NCBI RefSeq assembly: GCF_000255655.1
Contig: NZ_JH636434.1
Coordinates: 2,316,001 to 2,367,843 of the forward strand
Reading direction: 5' to 3'
Length of the DNA: 51,843 bases
Source of the DNA: Schlesneria paludicola DSM 18645
GTDB lineage: Bacteria > Planctomycetota > Planctomycetia > Planctomycetales > Planctomycetaceae
In this document: positions 27,619-36,868 of the stretch, in pieces
Layout of the letters: each line of letters opens with the position of its first letter
Position numbering within the stretch: position 1 is the first letter of the stretch
Program-made: the position numbers and the translations under genes
Notes under the pieces: generated by a model
What the model saw: only the letters and a program-made list of their open reading frames with translations
Database searches by the model: none
What the model was told of the DNA's origin: nothing

Positions 27619-27938
27619 GAGGGATTCCTGCGTCAAATTGTCAGTCAACGACATTGGTAATTCATAGAAACGCAAAGAACTGGTCCCAATTCGCCTTTTT
27701 CAAGTGGGCGAATTCCGAGGATCAGTCGAACCAGACTTCGTCATTTCCATGGATGCTGGACCGCTTCGCGCTGCGGCCAATTGAACCGGGAGAGAGACCC
27801 CGCAGCGCTCACGTGCGGGCGAAGTATATCAATCAGTTGCCGCAATCGTTACCGAGTGCGTTGCTACTCAATCAGGAAATCCAACGGTAGACTGTCGACC
27901 GTCTCCAACACTTCACTCGCCGATCACGGAACACTTCG

Positions 27939-28700
27939 ATGACGACCAGCATTTCTTTGGTGGGGAAAACGGCTTTAGTAACCGGTGGTGGTCGCGGAAT
28001 TGGCAAGGCGATTGCCAAGCGTCTGGCAGAAGCCGGGGCGAACGTGGTGATTGCCAGTCGCAAGCTGGAGAACCTGGAGGCAACTGCAACGGAATTGGCG
28101 GGCCTGCCTGGAAAAGTCCTTCCGATTGCGTGCCACGTCGGTCGGCTGGAAGAGATTGAGAATCTTGTTCGTGAGACGGAGTCACACTTTGGCCCGGTGG
28201 ACATCCTGGTCAATAACAGTGCGACGAACCTGGGACAGGGCCCTTCGCTCGCTGTGACCGATGAGATGCTGGACAAGATCGTCGAGATCAACATCAAGGC
28301 CGCGATTCGACTGGTGCGACTGACTGTTCCGAAGATGATCGAACGCGGCAAAGGTTCGATCATCAATATTAGTTCGGTCGCCGGAATTGAGCCGCAACCA
28401 CAGGGGTTGCTTTACAGCTTCACCAAAGCGGGCTTGATCATGATGACACGCGGGTGGGCTCGTGAATTTAGCCCGCATGGGGTGCGATGCAACACCATCG
28501 CCCCGGGGCTGATTCAAACCGATTTCAGTGCGCACTTTTGGAAGAATGAGCAGTACCGTAGTGAACTCGAAACCAATCAACCGATCCCACGCATCGGCCA
28601 GCCGGACGAAATCAGTTTCGCCGCACTGTACCTGGCTTCGGATGAATCGTCGTACGTGACGGGCCAGGTCTTAGTCATTGATGGTGGAATGACTGCCTGA
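27939..28700 (+). CDS. SDR-family oxidoreductase
   Basis: 253 residues, classical short-chain dehydrogenase. The cofactor motif TGGGRGIG is at about 15-22, NNSA at about 91-94, the catalytic Ser is in the ISSVAG stretch, and the catalytic pair is Y-S-F-T-K. The C-terminus has the usual [22 protein letters not shown] and an IDGGMTA end. It should reduce or oxidise a hydroxyl/keto group with NAD(P). It is the first gene of the run SDR, acyl-CoA dehydrogenase, SDR, phosphatase, kinase. In a 4-hydroxyacyl-CoA pathway it could act on the 3-hydroxyacyl-CoA product (inference by analogy with LvaD). Confidence 0.93.
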   Translation: MTTSISLVGKTALVTGGGRGIGKAIAKRLAEAGANVVIASRKLENLEATATELAGLPGKVLPIACHVGRLEEIENLVRETESHFGPVDILVNNSATNLGQGPSLAVTDEMLDKIVEINIKAAIRLVRLTVPKMIERGKGSIINISSVAGIEPQPQGLLYSFTKAGLIMMTRGWAREFSPHGVRCNTIAPGLIQTDFSAHFWKNEQYRSELETNQPIPRIGQPDEISFAALYLASDESSYVTGQVLVIDGGMTA

Positions 28701-28875
28701 TTCACGCGTCGCACAGATCAACGCGAGGTGACGTTAGCGAGCACCTTGGGAAACAGACTGTTCGACGCGAATTCTCGCGACACCGAAAGTTCGAAACGCA
28801 ACAAACCCTGAGTGGGTAGTTCATTCAGCAAGAAACGAGTCTCGGTCGACGCTGAAGTGAGGCAGGAGATAATGT

Positions 28876-30099
28876 ATGAACGCCCCATCGGACATTTTCG
28901 GTCATTCACCTCGAGCCAAAGACGCGCGCTCGCGATTGACTGCGTTTATGCAGGAGCAAATTTACCCGCACGAGTGCACCTACCATCAGCAAGGACAGGT
29001 GGCCGACCGCTGGCAGCCGCGGCCAATCATCGAAGAGCTGAAAATCAATGCCAGGGCAGCCGGATTGTGGAATTTGTTTCTCCCCGACAGCGATCAGGGT
29101 GCGGGTCTTACGAATCTTGAGTATGCGGGTCTGTGCGAGATCATGGGGCGGGTTCCATGGGCGCCCGAGGTCTTTAACTGTTCTGCCCCCGACACCGGGA
29201 ATATGGAAGTTCTGGTTCGATATGGAACCGCCGCACAACAAGAACAGTGGTTGAAGCCCTTGCTGGCGGGGACGATCCGGTCTTGTTTCGCGATGACGGA
29301 GCCAGACGTTGCTTCGTCCGACGCGACAAACATTACGGCTCGAATCGAGCGGCAGGGTGACGAATATGTCTTGAACGGTCGCAAGTGGTGGACGTCCGGC
29401 GCAGGTGATCCGCGTTGTCGAGTTGGGATCTTTATGGGGCTGACGAATCCCGAAGCACCGGTCCACCAGCGGCAGTCGATGATTCTTGTGCCGATGAACA
29501 CGCCAGGAATCAAGATTGAGCGGATGTTGACGGTGTTCGGATATGACGATGCCCCGCACGGACACGCTGAAATCTCGTTCGAGAATGTGCGTGTTCCGGC
29601 TGCCAATCTTTTGCTGGGGGAAGGTCGCGGCTTTGAAATCGCCCAGGGGCGACTGGGGCCAGGGCGAATTCACCATTGCATGCGGTTGATTGGACTTGCC
29701 GAACGTGCTCTTGAAGCGATGTGTCGACGCGTTCAGTCCAGGGTGGCATTTGGAAAGTCGTTGGCCGAGCAAGGAACGGTTCGTGCCGACATTGCCAACT
29801 CGCGAATCGAGATCGAGCAGGCTCGCTTGCTGACGCTGAAGGCGGCGCACTTGATGGATACCGTCGGCAACAAAGAGGCTCGCACCGAAATCGCCATGAT
29901 CAAAGTTGTCGCGCCAAATGTCGCTCTGCAGGTGATCGATCGGGCGATCCAGGCACACGGAGGAGCCGGGGTGAGCGGTGACTTCTTTCTGGCCGACGCG
30001 TGGGCGTCGTCGCGAACCTTGCGGCTGGCCGACGGGCCGGATGAGGTCCATCGCGAAACCATTGCAAAATTGGAACTCCGTCGCCATGTGAAACACTAG
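28876..30099 (+). CDS. Acyl-CoA dehydrogenase, ACAD10/11-LvaC-like
   Basis: 407 residues. The flavoprotein signature [16 protein letters not shown] is at about 137-152, with [13 protein letters not shown] following; the C-terminal helical domain has [17 protein letters not shown] and [14 protein letters not shown]. Near the end, [11 protein letters not shown] stands where medium-chain enzymes have the EGT loop with catalytic Glu, so the base is probably Asp here (alignment by eye). That motif is shared by ACAD10/11-type proteins, which work with an APH-type kinase on 4-phosphoacyl-CoA. The kinase gene lies 1.7 kb downstream. FAD and an electron-transfer flavoprotein would be the partners in a plain dehydrogenase reaction. 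Confidence 0.92.
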   Translation: MNAPSDIFGHSPRAKDARSRLTAFMQEQIYPHECTYHQQGQVADRWQPRPIIEELKINARAAGLWNLFLPDSDQGAGLTNLEYAGLCEIMGRVPWAPEVFNCSAPDTGNMEVLVRYGTAAQQEQWLKPLLAGTIRSCFAMTEPDVASSDATNITARIERQGDEYVLNGRKWWTSGAGDPRCRVGIFMGLTNPEAPVHQRQSMILVPMNTPGIKIERMLTVFGYDDAPHGHAEISFENVRVPAANLLLGEGRGFEIAQGRLGPGRIHHCMRLIGLAERALEAMCRRVQSRVAFGKSLAEQGTVRADIANSRIEIEQARLLTLKAAHLMDTVGNKEARTEIAMIKVVAPNVALQVIDRAIQAHGGAGVSGDFFLADAWASSRTLRLADGPDEVHRETIAKLELRRHVKH

Positions 30100-30130
30100 T
30101 ATTTTGTGAGATCTCAATCTTCGAGTTGAC

Positions 30131-30196
30131 GGGGGGGGGGTTGGAGAGCTTCGCCGAAACCCCGGGGCTTTCATTACTTCGTTCGTCAAGCCCCGG
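30131..30196 (+). terminator. G10 tract and hairpin after the ACAD gene
   Basis: A run of ten G (30131-30140) is followed by the exact stem CCGGGGCTT (30162-30170) / AAGCCCCGG (30188-30196). No T-tract follows. It is placed between the ACAD stop and the next SDR start and may separate transcripts. Confidence 0.4.
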
Positions 30197-30272
30197 ACAC
30201 CCGACCCGTATCTTTCGTCATGACAAAGCACTCGAGGCACAGCTCGTTCCACAGGCTGCATAAGGACCCATC

Positions 30273-31049
30273 ATGGACGTTCGTGAAAAAATCGTGGTCG
30301 TGACCGGCGGAGCCAACGGAATCGGCCGCGCCCTCTGTCTACGTTTTACGCGAGAAGGGGCACGAAAAGTCGTCGTCGCGGACTTGAATGAATCGCTCGC
30401 CCGTGAAGTGGCCGCCGAAATTGACGGCATCGCGATTAAAACGGACGTCGGGCAAGAAGCGGACCTGCAGCAACTGGTGGAACACGTCACATCGTCGTTG
30501 GGGCCGATTGATCTGTTCTGTTCGAACGCAGGGATCATTCTGAACGGTGGACCTGAAACGCTGGATGCGGATTGGCAGCGCATTTGGAATGTGAATGTGA
30601 TGTCCCACGTCTATGCAGCGCGTGCAGTCTTACCGGGGATGCAGGCGCGCGGGCAGGGATATCTACTGCAAACGGCCTCGGCTGCTGGCTTGCTCACGCA
30701 AATCGGGTCGGCCCCTTATTCGGTTACGAAACATGCCGCAGTGGGCTTCGCGGAATGGCTGTCGATCACGTACGCGTCGGCGGGAATCAAAGTCTCTTGT
30801 GTTTGTCCGCAAGGGGTTCGCACCGACATGCTGGATCTGGCAGAAGGCGGCATCGCGGATCATTTACGGGAAACGGCCCTTGATCCCGCGGAAGTGGCGG
30901 ACGCCGTGATTGCGGGACTTGCATCCGAAACTTTTCTGATTCTTCCTCACCCGCAGGTCGCGGAATTTTTTCGCCACAAAGCTGACGACTACGAGCGTTG
31001 GCTGCGCGGCATGCGACGCTTGCAGACAAAATTCGGAGCCAATCCATGA
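30273..31049 (+). CDS. SDR-family oxidoreductase (second)
   Basis: 258 residues. Cofactor motif TGGANGIG at about 11-18; SNAG near 89-92; catalytic Y-S-V-T-K in the [13 protein letters not shown] stretch. The later [11 protein letters not shown] is normal for the family. The C-terminal part ([26 protein letters not shown]) is an extension typical of one SDR subgroup often found next to acyl-CoA dehydrogenases and histidine phosphatases. It overlaps the phosphatase gene by 4 bases (ATGA), so the two are co-translated. NAD(P)-dependent; the substrate is probably an acyl-CoA or a free hydroxy acid (inference). Confidence 0.92.
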   Translation: MDVREKIVVVTGGANGIGRALCLRFTREGARKVVVADLNESLAREVAAEIDGIAIKTDVGQEADLQQLVEHVTSSLGPIDLFCSNAGIILNGGPETLDADWQRIWNVNVMSHVYAARAVLPGMQARGQGYLLQTASAAGLLTQIGSAPYSVTKHAAVGFAEWLSITYASAGIKVSCVCPQGVRTDMLDLAEGGIADHLRETALDPAEVADAVIAGLASETFLILPHPQVAEFFRHKADDYERWLRGMRRLQTKFGANP

Positions 31050-31765
31050 GTGCGCTGGTTCTGGTCAGACACGGCCAGGCATCGTTCTTTGCGAGCGACT
31101 ATGACAAACTCTCGGCGATTGGCGAGCAGCAATTGCGACACGTGGGAACTCACTGGGCCGCACAGCGACTTGTGATCGATGAGGTCTTCACAGGTCCGCG
31201 GATGCGTCAACGCGACTCGGCACGACTCGCGGGTGAGGAGTATCAAAAGGCGGGACTGACCTGGCCAGAACCGATTGTGCTGGACGAATTGGATGAATAT
31301 GACCTGGACGGGCTCACAAAGAATGTGGCCCCTCAACTGGCCGCCGTGAATTCTGAATTTGCTCAAATGGCAATGTCTTACCTGCAAAGCGCGGGCGAAC
31401 TCGACAAGCTACGATCATTCCAGCGCATGTTCGAGATGCTCTTGCGACATTGGCAGGCCGATCAATCGGAACGGACAGACGTTGAAACCTGGGCGAAGTT
31501 TCGACAACGGGTCAACGGTGTGATTCGGCGGGTTCAGACTCAAACGGCACGAAGTCGCCGTGTCGTCTTCTTTACATCGGGAGGTTTCATCGGTTGCGCG
31601 GCGCACTTGGCGCTTGCTGCTCCAGACGCAACGGCCTTAGAGCTGAACTGGCGCGTTCGAAATGCGTCGTTCACGGAGTTCGTTTTCAATCAAGATCGCT
31701 TGTCTCTCGACAGTTTCAATTCTGTTCCGCACCTTGAACATCCCGATTTGTGGACGTACCGATAG
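31046..31765 (+). CDS. Histidine phosphatase superfamily protein
   Basis: 239 residues from ATG 31046, which overlaps the SDR stop codon. The frame is open upstream into the SDR gene, but this start puts the catalytic motif [11 protein letters not shown] at residues 5-15, where it belongs. The phosphorylated His is in RHG, a second Arg is in [10 protein letters not shown], and the later [10 protein letters not shown] provides the region where the family's second His usually sits, though here no His is seen at that spot. Phosphoglycerate-mutase-like phosphatases hydrolyse small phosphoesters. Being locked between an SDR and a kinase gene, it may remove phosphate from an intermediate made by that kinase (inference). 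Confidence 0.88.
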   Translation: MSALVLVRHGQASFFASDYDKLSAIGEQQLRHVGTHWAAQRLVIDEVFTGPRMRQRDSARLAGEEYQKAGLTWPEPIVLDELDEYDLDGLTKNVAPQLAAVNSEFAQMAMSYLQSAGELDKLRSFQRMFEMLLRHWQADQSERTDVETWAKFRQRVNGVIRRVQTQTARSRRVVFFTSGGFIGCAAHLALAAPDATALELNWRVRNASFTEFVFNQDRLSLDSFNSVPHLEHPDLWTYR

Positions 31766-31805
31766 TCGATTTCGTCCACTTGTCCCCACTGAAGGGAGAG
31801 CGTTC

Positions 31806-32873
31806 ATGACTGCCGACTTGAACAACCCGACACCAACTCGGGCCGGAGAAGAACTTCCGCTCGAATCGCTTGAGGGCATGCTGCGTCGTCAATGGCCTGA
31901 TTCTCTGGGACCACTGATTGTCGAGCAATTTCCACACGGACATTCAAATCTCACCTACTTGTTGCGTCTGGGATCGCGAGAGTTCGTCCTGCGTCGCCCT
32001 CCCTTTGGCAATCAGGTTGCAACGGCCCATGATATGGGGCGCGAGTATCGCATTCTGTCGAAATTGAATTCGGTATACGCGCCTGCTCCGCGACCTGAGC
32101 TCTTCTGCGACGATGCCACCGTCATGGGTTGTCCGTTCTATATTATGGAACGCCGTCATGGATTGATTCTTCGCAAGACGTTGCCGCCGAATCTGACAAT
32201 CCATCCCGAACTCGCACATCGAATGTCGTGTGCATTGATTGACAATCTTGCGGCACTTCATGCGATCGACTACCAGCAAGCGGGGCTTGGGGAACTTGGC
32301 AAACCCGAAGGGTATGTCCATCGACAAGTGGCTGGTTGGACCAAACGATACGGTCAAGCACAAACGGCTGAAGTTCCCGCGATGGACCGGCTGGCGCGAT
32401 GGTTGGCCGAAAACCTGCCTCCCGAAATGGGGGCGACAGTCATCCATAACGACTACAAGTATGATAACGTGATGCTCGACGCGGCCGATTTGACGAAGGT
32501 TGTGGCCGTGCTCGACTGGGAGATGGCCACGATCGGCGATCCCCTGATGGATTTGGGAACTTCACTGGGGTACTGGGTTGAAGCAGGTGATCCGGTTGCA
32601 CTACAGCACGTCGCATTTGGCCCTACGGCCTTGCCTGGCAGCCTCACCCGTCGACAGTTGGTCGATCGCTATCAAGAGAAAACGGGCCGATCGGTGGATC
32701 ACGCCCTGTTCTATCTGTGTTTTGGCCTGTTCAAGCTGGCGGTGATTGTACAGCAAATCTACGCTCGGTTTGCACGTGGCCATACAACCGATTCGCGGTT
32801 CGCTCATCTGGACAAATTGGTGCTGATTTTGGGATCTCAGGCCGATCACGCCTTGGAATCGGGCTCGATTTGA
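31806..32873 (+). CDS. APH-type phosphotransferase (ACAD10/11-LvaA-like kinase)
   Basis: 355 residues from ATG 31806, supported by GGGAGA upstream; an open frame reaching back to 31662 overlaps the phosphatase gene and is not expected to be translated. Protein-kinase-like fold: the N-lobe has HGHSNLTYLL and FVLRRPPFG (ATP-binding Lys/Arg region), the catalytic loop is HNDYKYDN (Asp base, Asn metal ligand), and the metal-binding Asp is in VLDWEMATIGDP. Relatives (LvaA in Pseudomonas, the APH half of human ACAD11) phosphorylate the 4-hydroxyl of acyl-CoAs. With the ACAD at 28876 it gives the two key enzymes of that route. Confidence 0.92.
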   Translation: MTADLNNPTPTRAGEELPLESLEGMLRRQWPDSLGPLIVEQFPHGHSNLTYLLRLGSREFVLRRPPFGNQVATAHDMGREYRILSKLNSVYAPAPRPELFCDDATVMGCPFYIMERRHGLILRKTLPPNLTIHPELAHRMSCALIDNLAALHAIDYQQAGLGELGKPEGYVHRQVAGWTKRYGQAQTAEVPAMDRLARWLAENLPPEMGATVIHNDYKYDNVMLDAADLTKVVAVLDWEMATIGDPLMDLGTSLGYWVEAGDPVALQHVAFGPTALPGSLTRRQLVDRYQEKTGRSVDHALFYLCFGLFKLAVIVQQIYARFARGHTTDSRFAHLDKLVLILGSQADHALESGSI

Positions 32874-33104
32874 CAAATACCGGGGGCCTCTGAGCAATTC
32901 ATCGCGACCAGAGATTCTGACGCAAATCACGATTTGCATGATAGCGGGTTCGGGACAAACATTTGCGAATTTGATGGCATTTTGGGATGACCGTCGACTT
33001 TTGAGTTGATGGGGATCACAATCCAGCTTGCCAGTGCGTGAACAGGTCGCATTGTCGCAATCTTCAACCGAAACCTCCTGAATTCAGGATCAATCGACGC
33101 CAGT

Positions 33105-34517
33105 ATGTCGCGCGAACGTCTGCTCTTTGTCACGGGCCGATTGGCAGAACCGTCGCTCAAGGCTGTTTTGCAACCGCTCGCCGAACGAGTCGGCTTTGAC
33201 TATGAGATTGCCGTGCTGGGGATCTCGGTTGCGGCGCTGATGCATGTCGACTGGGTGCGCCGAAAGTTGTCTGTGCCAGAAAATATCAGTCGGGTCATTC
33301 TGCCAGGATGGTGTGGCGGAGACCTGACGACGCTGGTCCATCAGTTTCAAACGGTGTTTGAACTGGGGCCAAAAGATCTGTTCGATCTCCCTGAGTACTT
33401 CGGTCGCAAAGGACGTGAGTTGCCCGCACTTGAAGCGCACAACATCCAGATCTTGGCCGAAATCAATCATGCACCACGAATGCTGGAAGACGATCTGATT
33501 CGACAGGCCGATTCGTATCGCCAGTCGGGAGCGGATCTCATCGACCTGGGATGTATTCCAGGCGAGTCATGGTCGACGATCGCGAATTCGGTCAAACGGT
33601 TGCGATCCGAAGGCTTTCGCGTCTCCGTCGATAGTTTTGAGCGACACGAAGTGGAATCGGCAGTCGAAGCGGGTGCCGAACTGGTGCTCAGTTGCAATCA
33701 TTCGAATCTCGACTGGGCCTGCAAGTTGCCAGCCGAACTCGTTGTGATTCCGGATGATGTCCGTGAAGTTGGTTCCTGGACCGCGACGATCGAACAGCTG
33801 CAGGCGAACGGTCGACCATTCCGCGTTGATCCAATTCTCGAACCGATTGGATTTGGATTCGCGGCGTCACTATGGCGTTACTTCGAGGTGCGACGACGGC
33901 AGCCCGATACGCCGATGATGATGGGAATCGGCAATCTGACGGAACTGACCGAGGTCGATAGTTCTGGCGTCAACTTTCTGCTCGCGGCCCTTTGTGAAGA
34001 ATTGCAAATTGGGAGTGTGCTGACCACTGAGGTGATCAACTGGGGACGTACGGCGGTCAGAGAATTTGATCTAGCGCGGCGGCTGGTGCGTCATAGCATC
34101 GAGAATCGCGTACTGCCCAAGCACCTGGGTGGCCAGCTCGTCATATTGCGCGATCCGCGTTTGCACGCGATCGGGGACGAGGGCTTGCGCCAACTGGCGG
34201 GCCGATTGACCGATCCCAATTTTCGAGTCTTCGCTGAACGCGGTGAGATTCATCTCATGAACCGCGACGGCTACTGGCATGGGCCCGACCCGTATGAAGT
34301 CTTCGACCAAATGCGTGCAGACGTTGGGACACTCACCGCTGAGCACGCCTTTTACCTGGGTGTGGAACTGAACAAGGCCCGCACGGCACTCACACTAGGC
34401 AAACAATACCTGCAGGACGAAGCGTTGCGTTGGGGTTTTCTGACCGTGGATGAGGTCAGCGCCGTGTCGCGACGCAAGCACAGACCAGACGCAGCGGATA
34501 CCCGCGCCAAATCATGA
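33105..34517 (+). CDS. DUF6513 dihydropteroate-synthase-like protein
   Basis: 470 residues. N-terminal 110: a small alpha/beta domain (LLFVTGRLAEPSLKAVLQPLAERVGFDYEIAVLGI). The remainder is a TIM barrel related to dihydropteroate synthase: GADLIDLGCIPGESW matches the pterin-binding IDxG block, with VSVDSFE, LSCNHSN and MGIGNLTELT as later strands, and the last 100 residues are a helical tail. Such proteins are found in archaea and in bacteria that use tetrahydromethanopterin for C1 transfer, including planctomycetes and methylotrophs, and are thought to act in building that cofactor. No other H4MPT gene is in the window. The ribosome site is weak; the start fits the domain. Confidence 0.85.
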   Translation: MSRERLLFVTGRLAEPSLKAVLQPLAERVGFDYEIAVLGISVAALMHVDWVRRKLSVPENISRVILPGWCGGDLTTLVHQFQTVFELGPKDLFDLPEYFGRKGRELPALEAHNIQILAEINHAPRMLEDDLIRQADSYRQSGADLIDLGCIPGESWSTIANSVKRLRSEGFRVSVDSFERHEVESAVEAGAELVLSCNHSNLDWACKLPAELVVIPDDVREVGSWTATIEQLQANGRPFRVDPILEPIGFGFAASLWRYFEVRRRQPDTPMMMGIGNLTELTEVDSSGVNFLLAALCEELQIGSVLTTEVINWGRTAVREFDLARRLVRHSIENRVLPKHLGGQLVILRDPRLHAIGDEGLRQLAGRLTDPNFRVFAERGEIHLMNRDGYWHGPDPYEVFDQMRADVGTLTAEHAFYLGVELNKARTALTLGKQYLQDEALRWGFLTVDEVSAVSRRKHRPDAADTRAKS

Positions 34518-35027
34518 ATGGTGTGGCAACCGACGAATTACTTGTCACGCAAGTCTTTTCAGCAAAAAACATTACTTCATTGAATCCCTTATTGTGCGAC
34601 GTCCGCGATGGCCCTGAAATTCGTTGCTCCTCAAGCAAATCGCTCGACCTGATCTGCACAAAAGGCGATCATTCCTCACCAGCAAATCCCTTCGGGTTGC
34701 AAGCAGAAACCGGCGAGGTCGGAAGGGCAGTCTGCCACATGGTTTGACTGCGTAATGTGGGTCGCTCGGTTCTGGTCTACTGAGGTTGCGCTGGTCACTT
34801 GACGGACGGCCATTGACAGGCGAGAATCCGCCCCGATTCATGCGGCACAGCGCAGAAAGTTAGGTGAGTCCACGGTAACGGTGACTCTTCTGGATCTGTT
34901 AGTCCGCTGGCGTGATTTGTATTTAGGGCATTTTTCGTGACGAGTTTTTTTAACAGGCCGCACTTTGGTCCTGTTGAGGAGGCAAGAGTCGTCCCTGCTC
35001 GATACAACTGGTTTGGCAGTGAAGCTT
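34518..35027. other. Spacer before tRNA-Lys
   Basis: I see no gene here. A 77-codon open frame (34514-34747) starts inside the DUF6513 stop region and has no recognisable features. No convincing promoter hexamers could be placed for the tRNA. Confidence 0.4.
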
Positions 35028-35100
<73 letters not shown>

Positions 35101-35260
35101 CTGCGTTGCGGTCGTCGCTTTGGCTCTGATTGAGTCGCCGCCGCTTCGAAAGTTGGCGCAGTTTTTTCCCTGGTCCGTTGCGGCTCAGCACCGAGGGGAA
35201 AAGCTGCGGTTTCGCCGATAGTGATGGAATTCGAAATCGGTCCTTTTCAGGAGTCTTCTC

Positions 35261-36568
35261 ATGCCGCGGCCGTCCATCGTGCCAAGCATCCTTGCGCTTA
35301 TTTCCCTCTCTCTGCTGGGCTCCATGCTGTGGGGACTTGAGCCAAAAAGAATGCAGGACTGGCCGCAGTGGCGCGGCCCCAACCGCGATAACTACAGTCA
35401 CTTCACGGGAATCTCGACCGATTGGGATGCAAATCCGCCGGCCTTGGCCTGGAAGCTGGAAGGAATGGGCAGCGGCTACGCCAGCGTTTCCATCGCCGGA
35501 GATCGACTTTACACCACTGGCAATATCGAAAACGCACAGCGGGTCGTCGCAGTTGATCTGACCACCCATCAAGTCGTCTGGTCGACACCACTAACGGAAT
35601 CGAATCCCAAGCACGACTATGAGGGAGCCCGGTGCACGCCCACCATCGACGGCGACCGCTTGTATGTCGTGACGTCGAACGGCCAGTTGTCCTGCTTGAA
35701 AGCCAACAACGGAGTAATCGTCTGGACCAAGGATTTCAAGAAGGAATGGAATGGCGTGATGATGTCAGGTTGGGGATTCTCGGAATCGCCAACGATTGAT
35801 GGTGATCGCGTGCTCTGCACTCCCGGAAGTCCTGATGCAATGATCGTTGCACTTGATAAGACCACGGGCAAAGAAATCTGGCGGTCAGCAGTGCCGGATC
35901 AGGGTGAAAAAGGAAAATCGGGTGCTGGATACTCTTCGATGGCGATCAGCGACGCTGGTGGTGTCAAGCAGTATGTCCAATTGATCGGACGCGGCTTGAT
36001 CGGCGTCCGCGCAAGCGACGGGAAGTTGCTCTGGAGCTACAACAAGATTGCGAACGGCGTCGCGGATATTCCGACTCCGATCGTGCATGGCGACTATGTC
36101 TTCGGCTCAAGCGGCTATGCCGATGGTGGATCGGGACTGATTCAACTGGTGAAAAAAGGTGACAAATTTGAGGCGCGCGAAAAGTACTATCGAGCGGCCA
36201 ATGAGCTTCAGAACCACCATGGTGGGATGATCCTGATTGGAGATCATCTGTACTTCGGTCATGGCCATAACAACGGGTTCCCCATCTGCGTTGATCTCCT
36301 TTCGGGCAACGTGAAATGGGGCGGTAAGATTCGTGGCGCGGGCAACGGGTCTGCTGCCGTCACCGGCGTCGATGGCCACGTGATTTTTCGCTATCAAAGC
36401 GGCGAAGTGGCACTCGTCGAAGCCAGCCCCGACAAATACAAGCTCAAAGGCAGCTTCAAACCTGAAGTACAGATTCGGGAGTCGTGGGCGCATCCTGTGG
36501 TCTGCAATGGGAAGCTTTACCTTCGCGAACAGAACACCCTGATGTGCTACAGCTTGACAGCCAAGTAG
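35261..36568 (+). CDS. PQQ-like beta-propeller exported protein
   Basis: 435 residues with a signal peptide (about 1-25). The mature part starts WPQWRGPNRDNYS, a hallmark of planctomycete PQQ-like repeat proteins, followed by propeller blades with the pattern DRLYTTG...VVAVDLTTHQVVW, DRLYVVTSNGQLSCLKANNGVIVW, MIVALDKTTGKEIW and LIGVRASDGKLLW. These repeats match the PQQ enzyme family, but no dehydrogenase active-site Asp or disulfide motif is evident, so it may be a binding or scaffold protein. AGGAG sits before the ATG. It lies between tRNA-Lys and a hydrolase gene separated by a repeat, so probably its own unit. Confidence 0.9.
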   Translation: MPRPSIVPSILALISLSLLGSMLWGLEPKRMQDWPQWRGPNRDNYSHFTGISTDWDANPPALAWKLEGMGSGYASVSIAGDRLYTTGNIENAQRVVAVDLTTHQVVWSTPLTESNPKHDYEGARCTPTIDGDRLYVVTSNGQLSCLKANNGVIVWTKDFKKEWNGVMMSGWGFSESPTIDGDRVLCTPGSPDAMIVALDKTTGKEIWRSAVPDQGEKGKSGAGYSSMAISDAGGVKQYVQLIGRGLIGVRASDGKLLWSYNKIANGVADIPTPIVHGDYVFGSSGYADGGSGLIQLVKKGDKFEAREKYYRAANELQNHHGGMILIGDHLYFGHGHNNGFPICVDLLSGNVKWGGKIRGAGNGSAAVTGVDGHVIFRYQSGEVALVEASPDKYKLKGSFKPEVQIRESWAHPVVCNGKLYLREQNTLMCYSLTAK

Positions 36569-36612
36569 GCTGCCGCGCACTCAGACACCACTATGCGGCT
36601 TCCAAAAAGCAT

Positions 36613-36725
36613 TTCTCTGTCCCTCCGTGCCTCTGCGTCTCTTTGACCTCCGCTGGATCCAATCGAGCGCAGATTGGGGCCACATTGGTCGATTGAGAGG
36701 CACAGAGACACGGTGGTGCAGAGAA
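36613..36725. repeat. Inverted CACAGAG/CACGGAG-type repeat forming a long hairpin
   Basis: Arm 1 (36613-36645) and arm 2 (36695-36725) are inverted copies; 23 of 29 aligned positions match by eye. Arm 2 contains GGCACAGAGACACGG. Related direct repeats occur at 10611-10637. It fills most of the 300-base spacer between the PQQ-like gene and the hydrolase gene. Confidence 0.6.
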
Positions 36726-36868
36726 TACGCAAGCCGATTGCTCCGCTGCATGCCCCGAGACGACATGACTTCGCAATCTTTAGGCGATTCAGTCGCATCG
36801 GAAACAGTTGATTTCTATGATGGCGGATCTTCATTTCATGCATCCGAGATCTTGCACGGAGACGCGCT

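Noticed and set aside
28906..30261. 451-codon minus-strand frame opposite the ACAD gene
   Set aside because: A mirror frame of a well-supported acyl-CoA dehydrogenase; its translation matches no family.
34514..34747. 77-codon frame after the DUF6513 gene
   Set aside because: No domain, no leader; it overlaps the upstream stop and is probably random.
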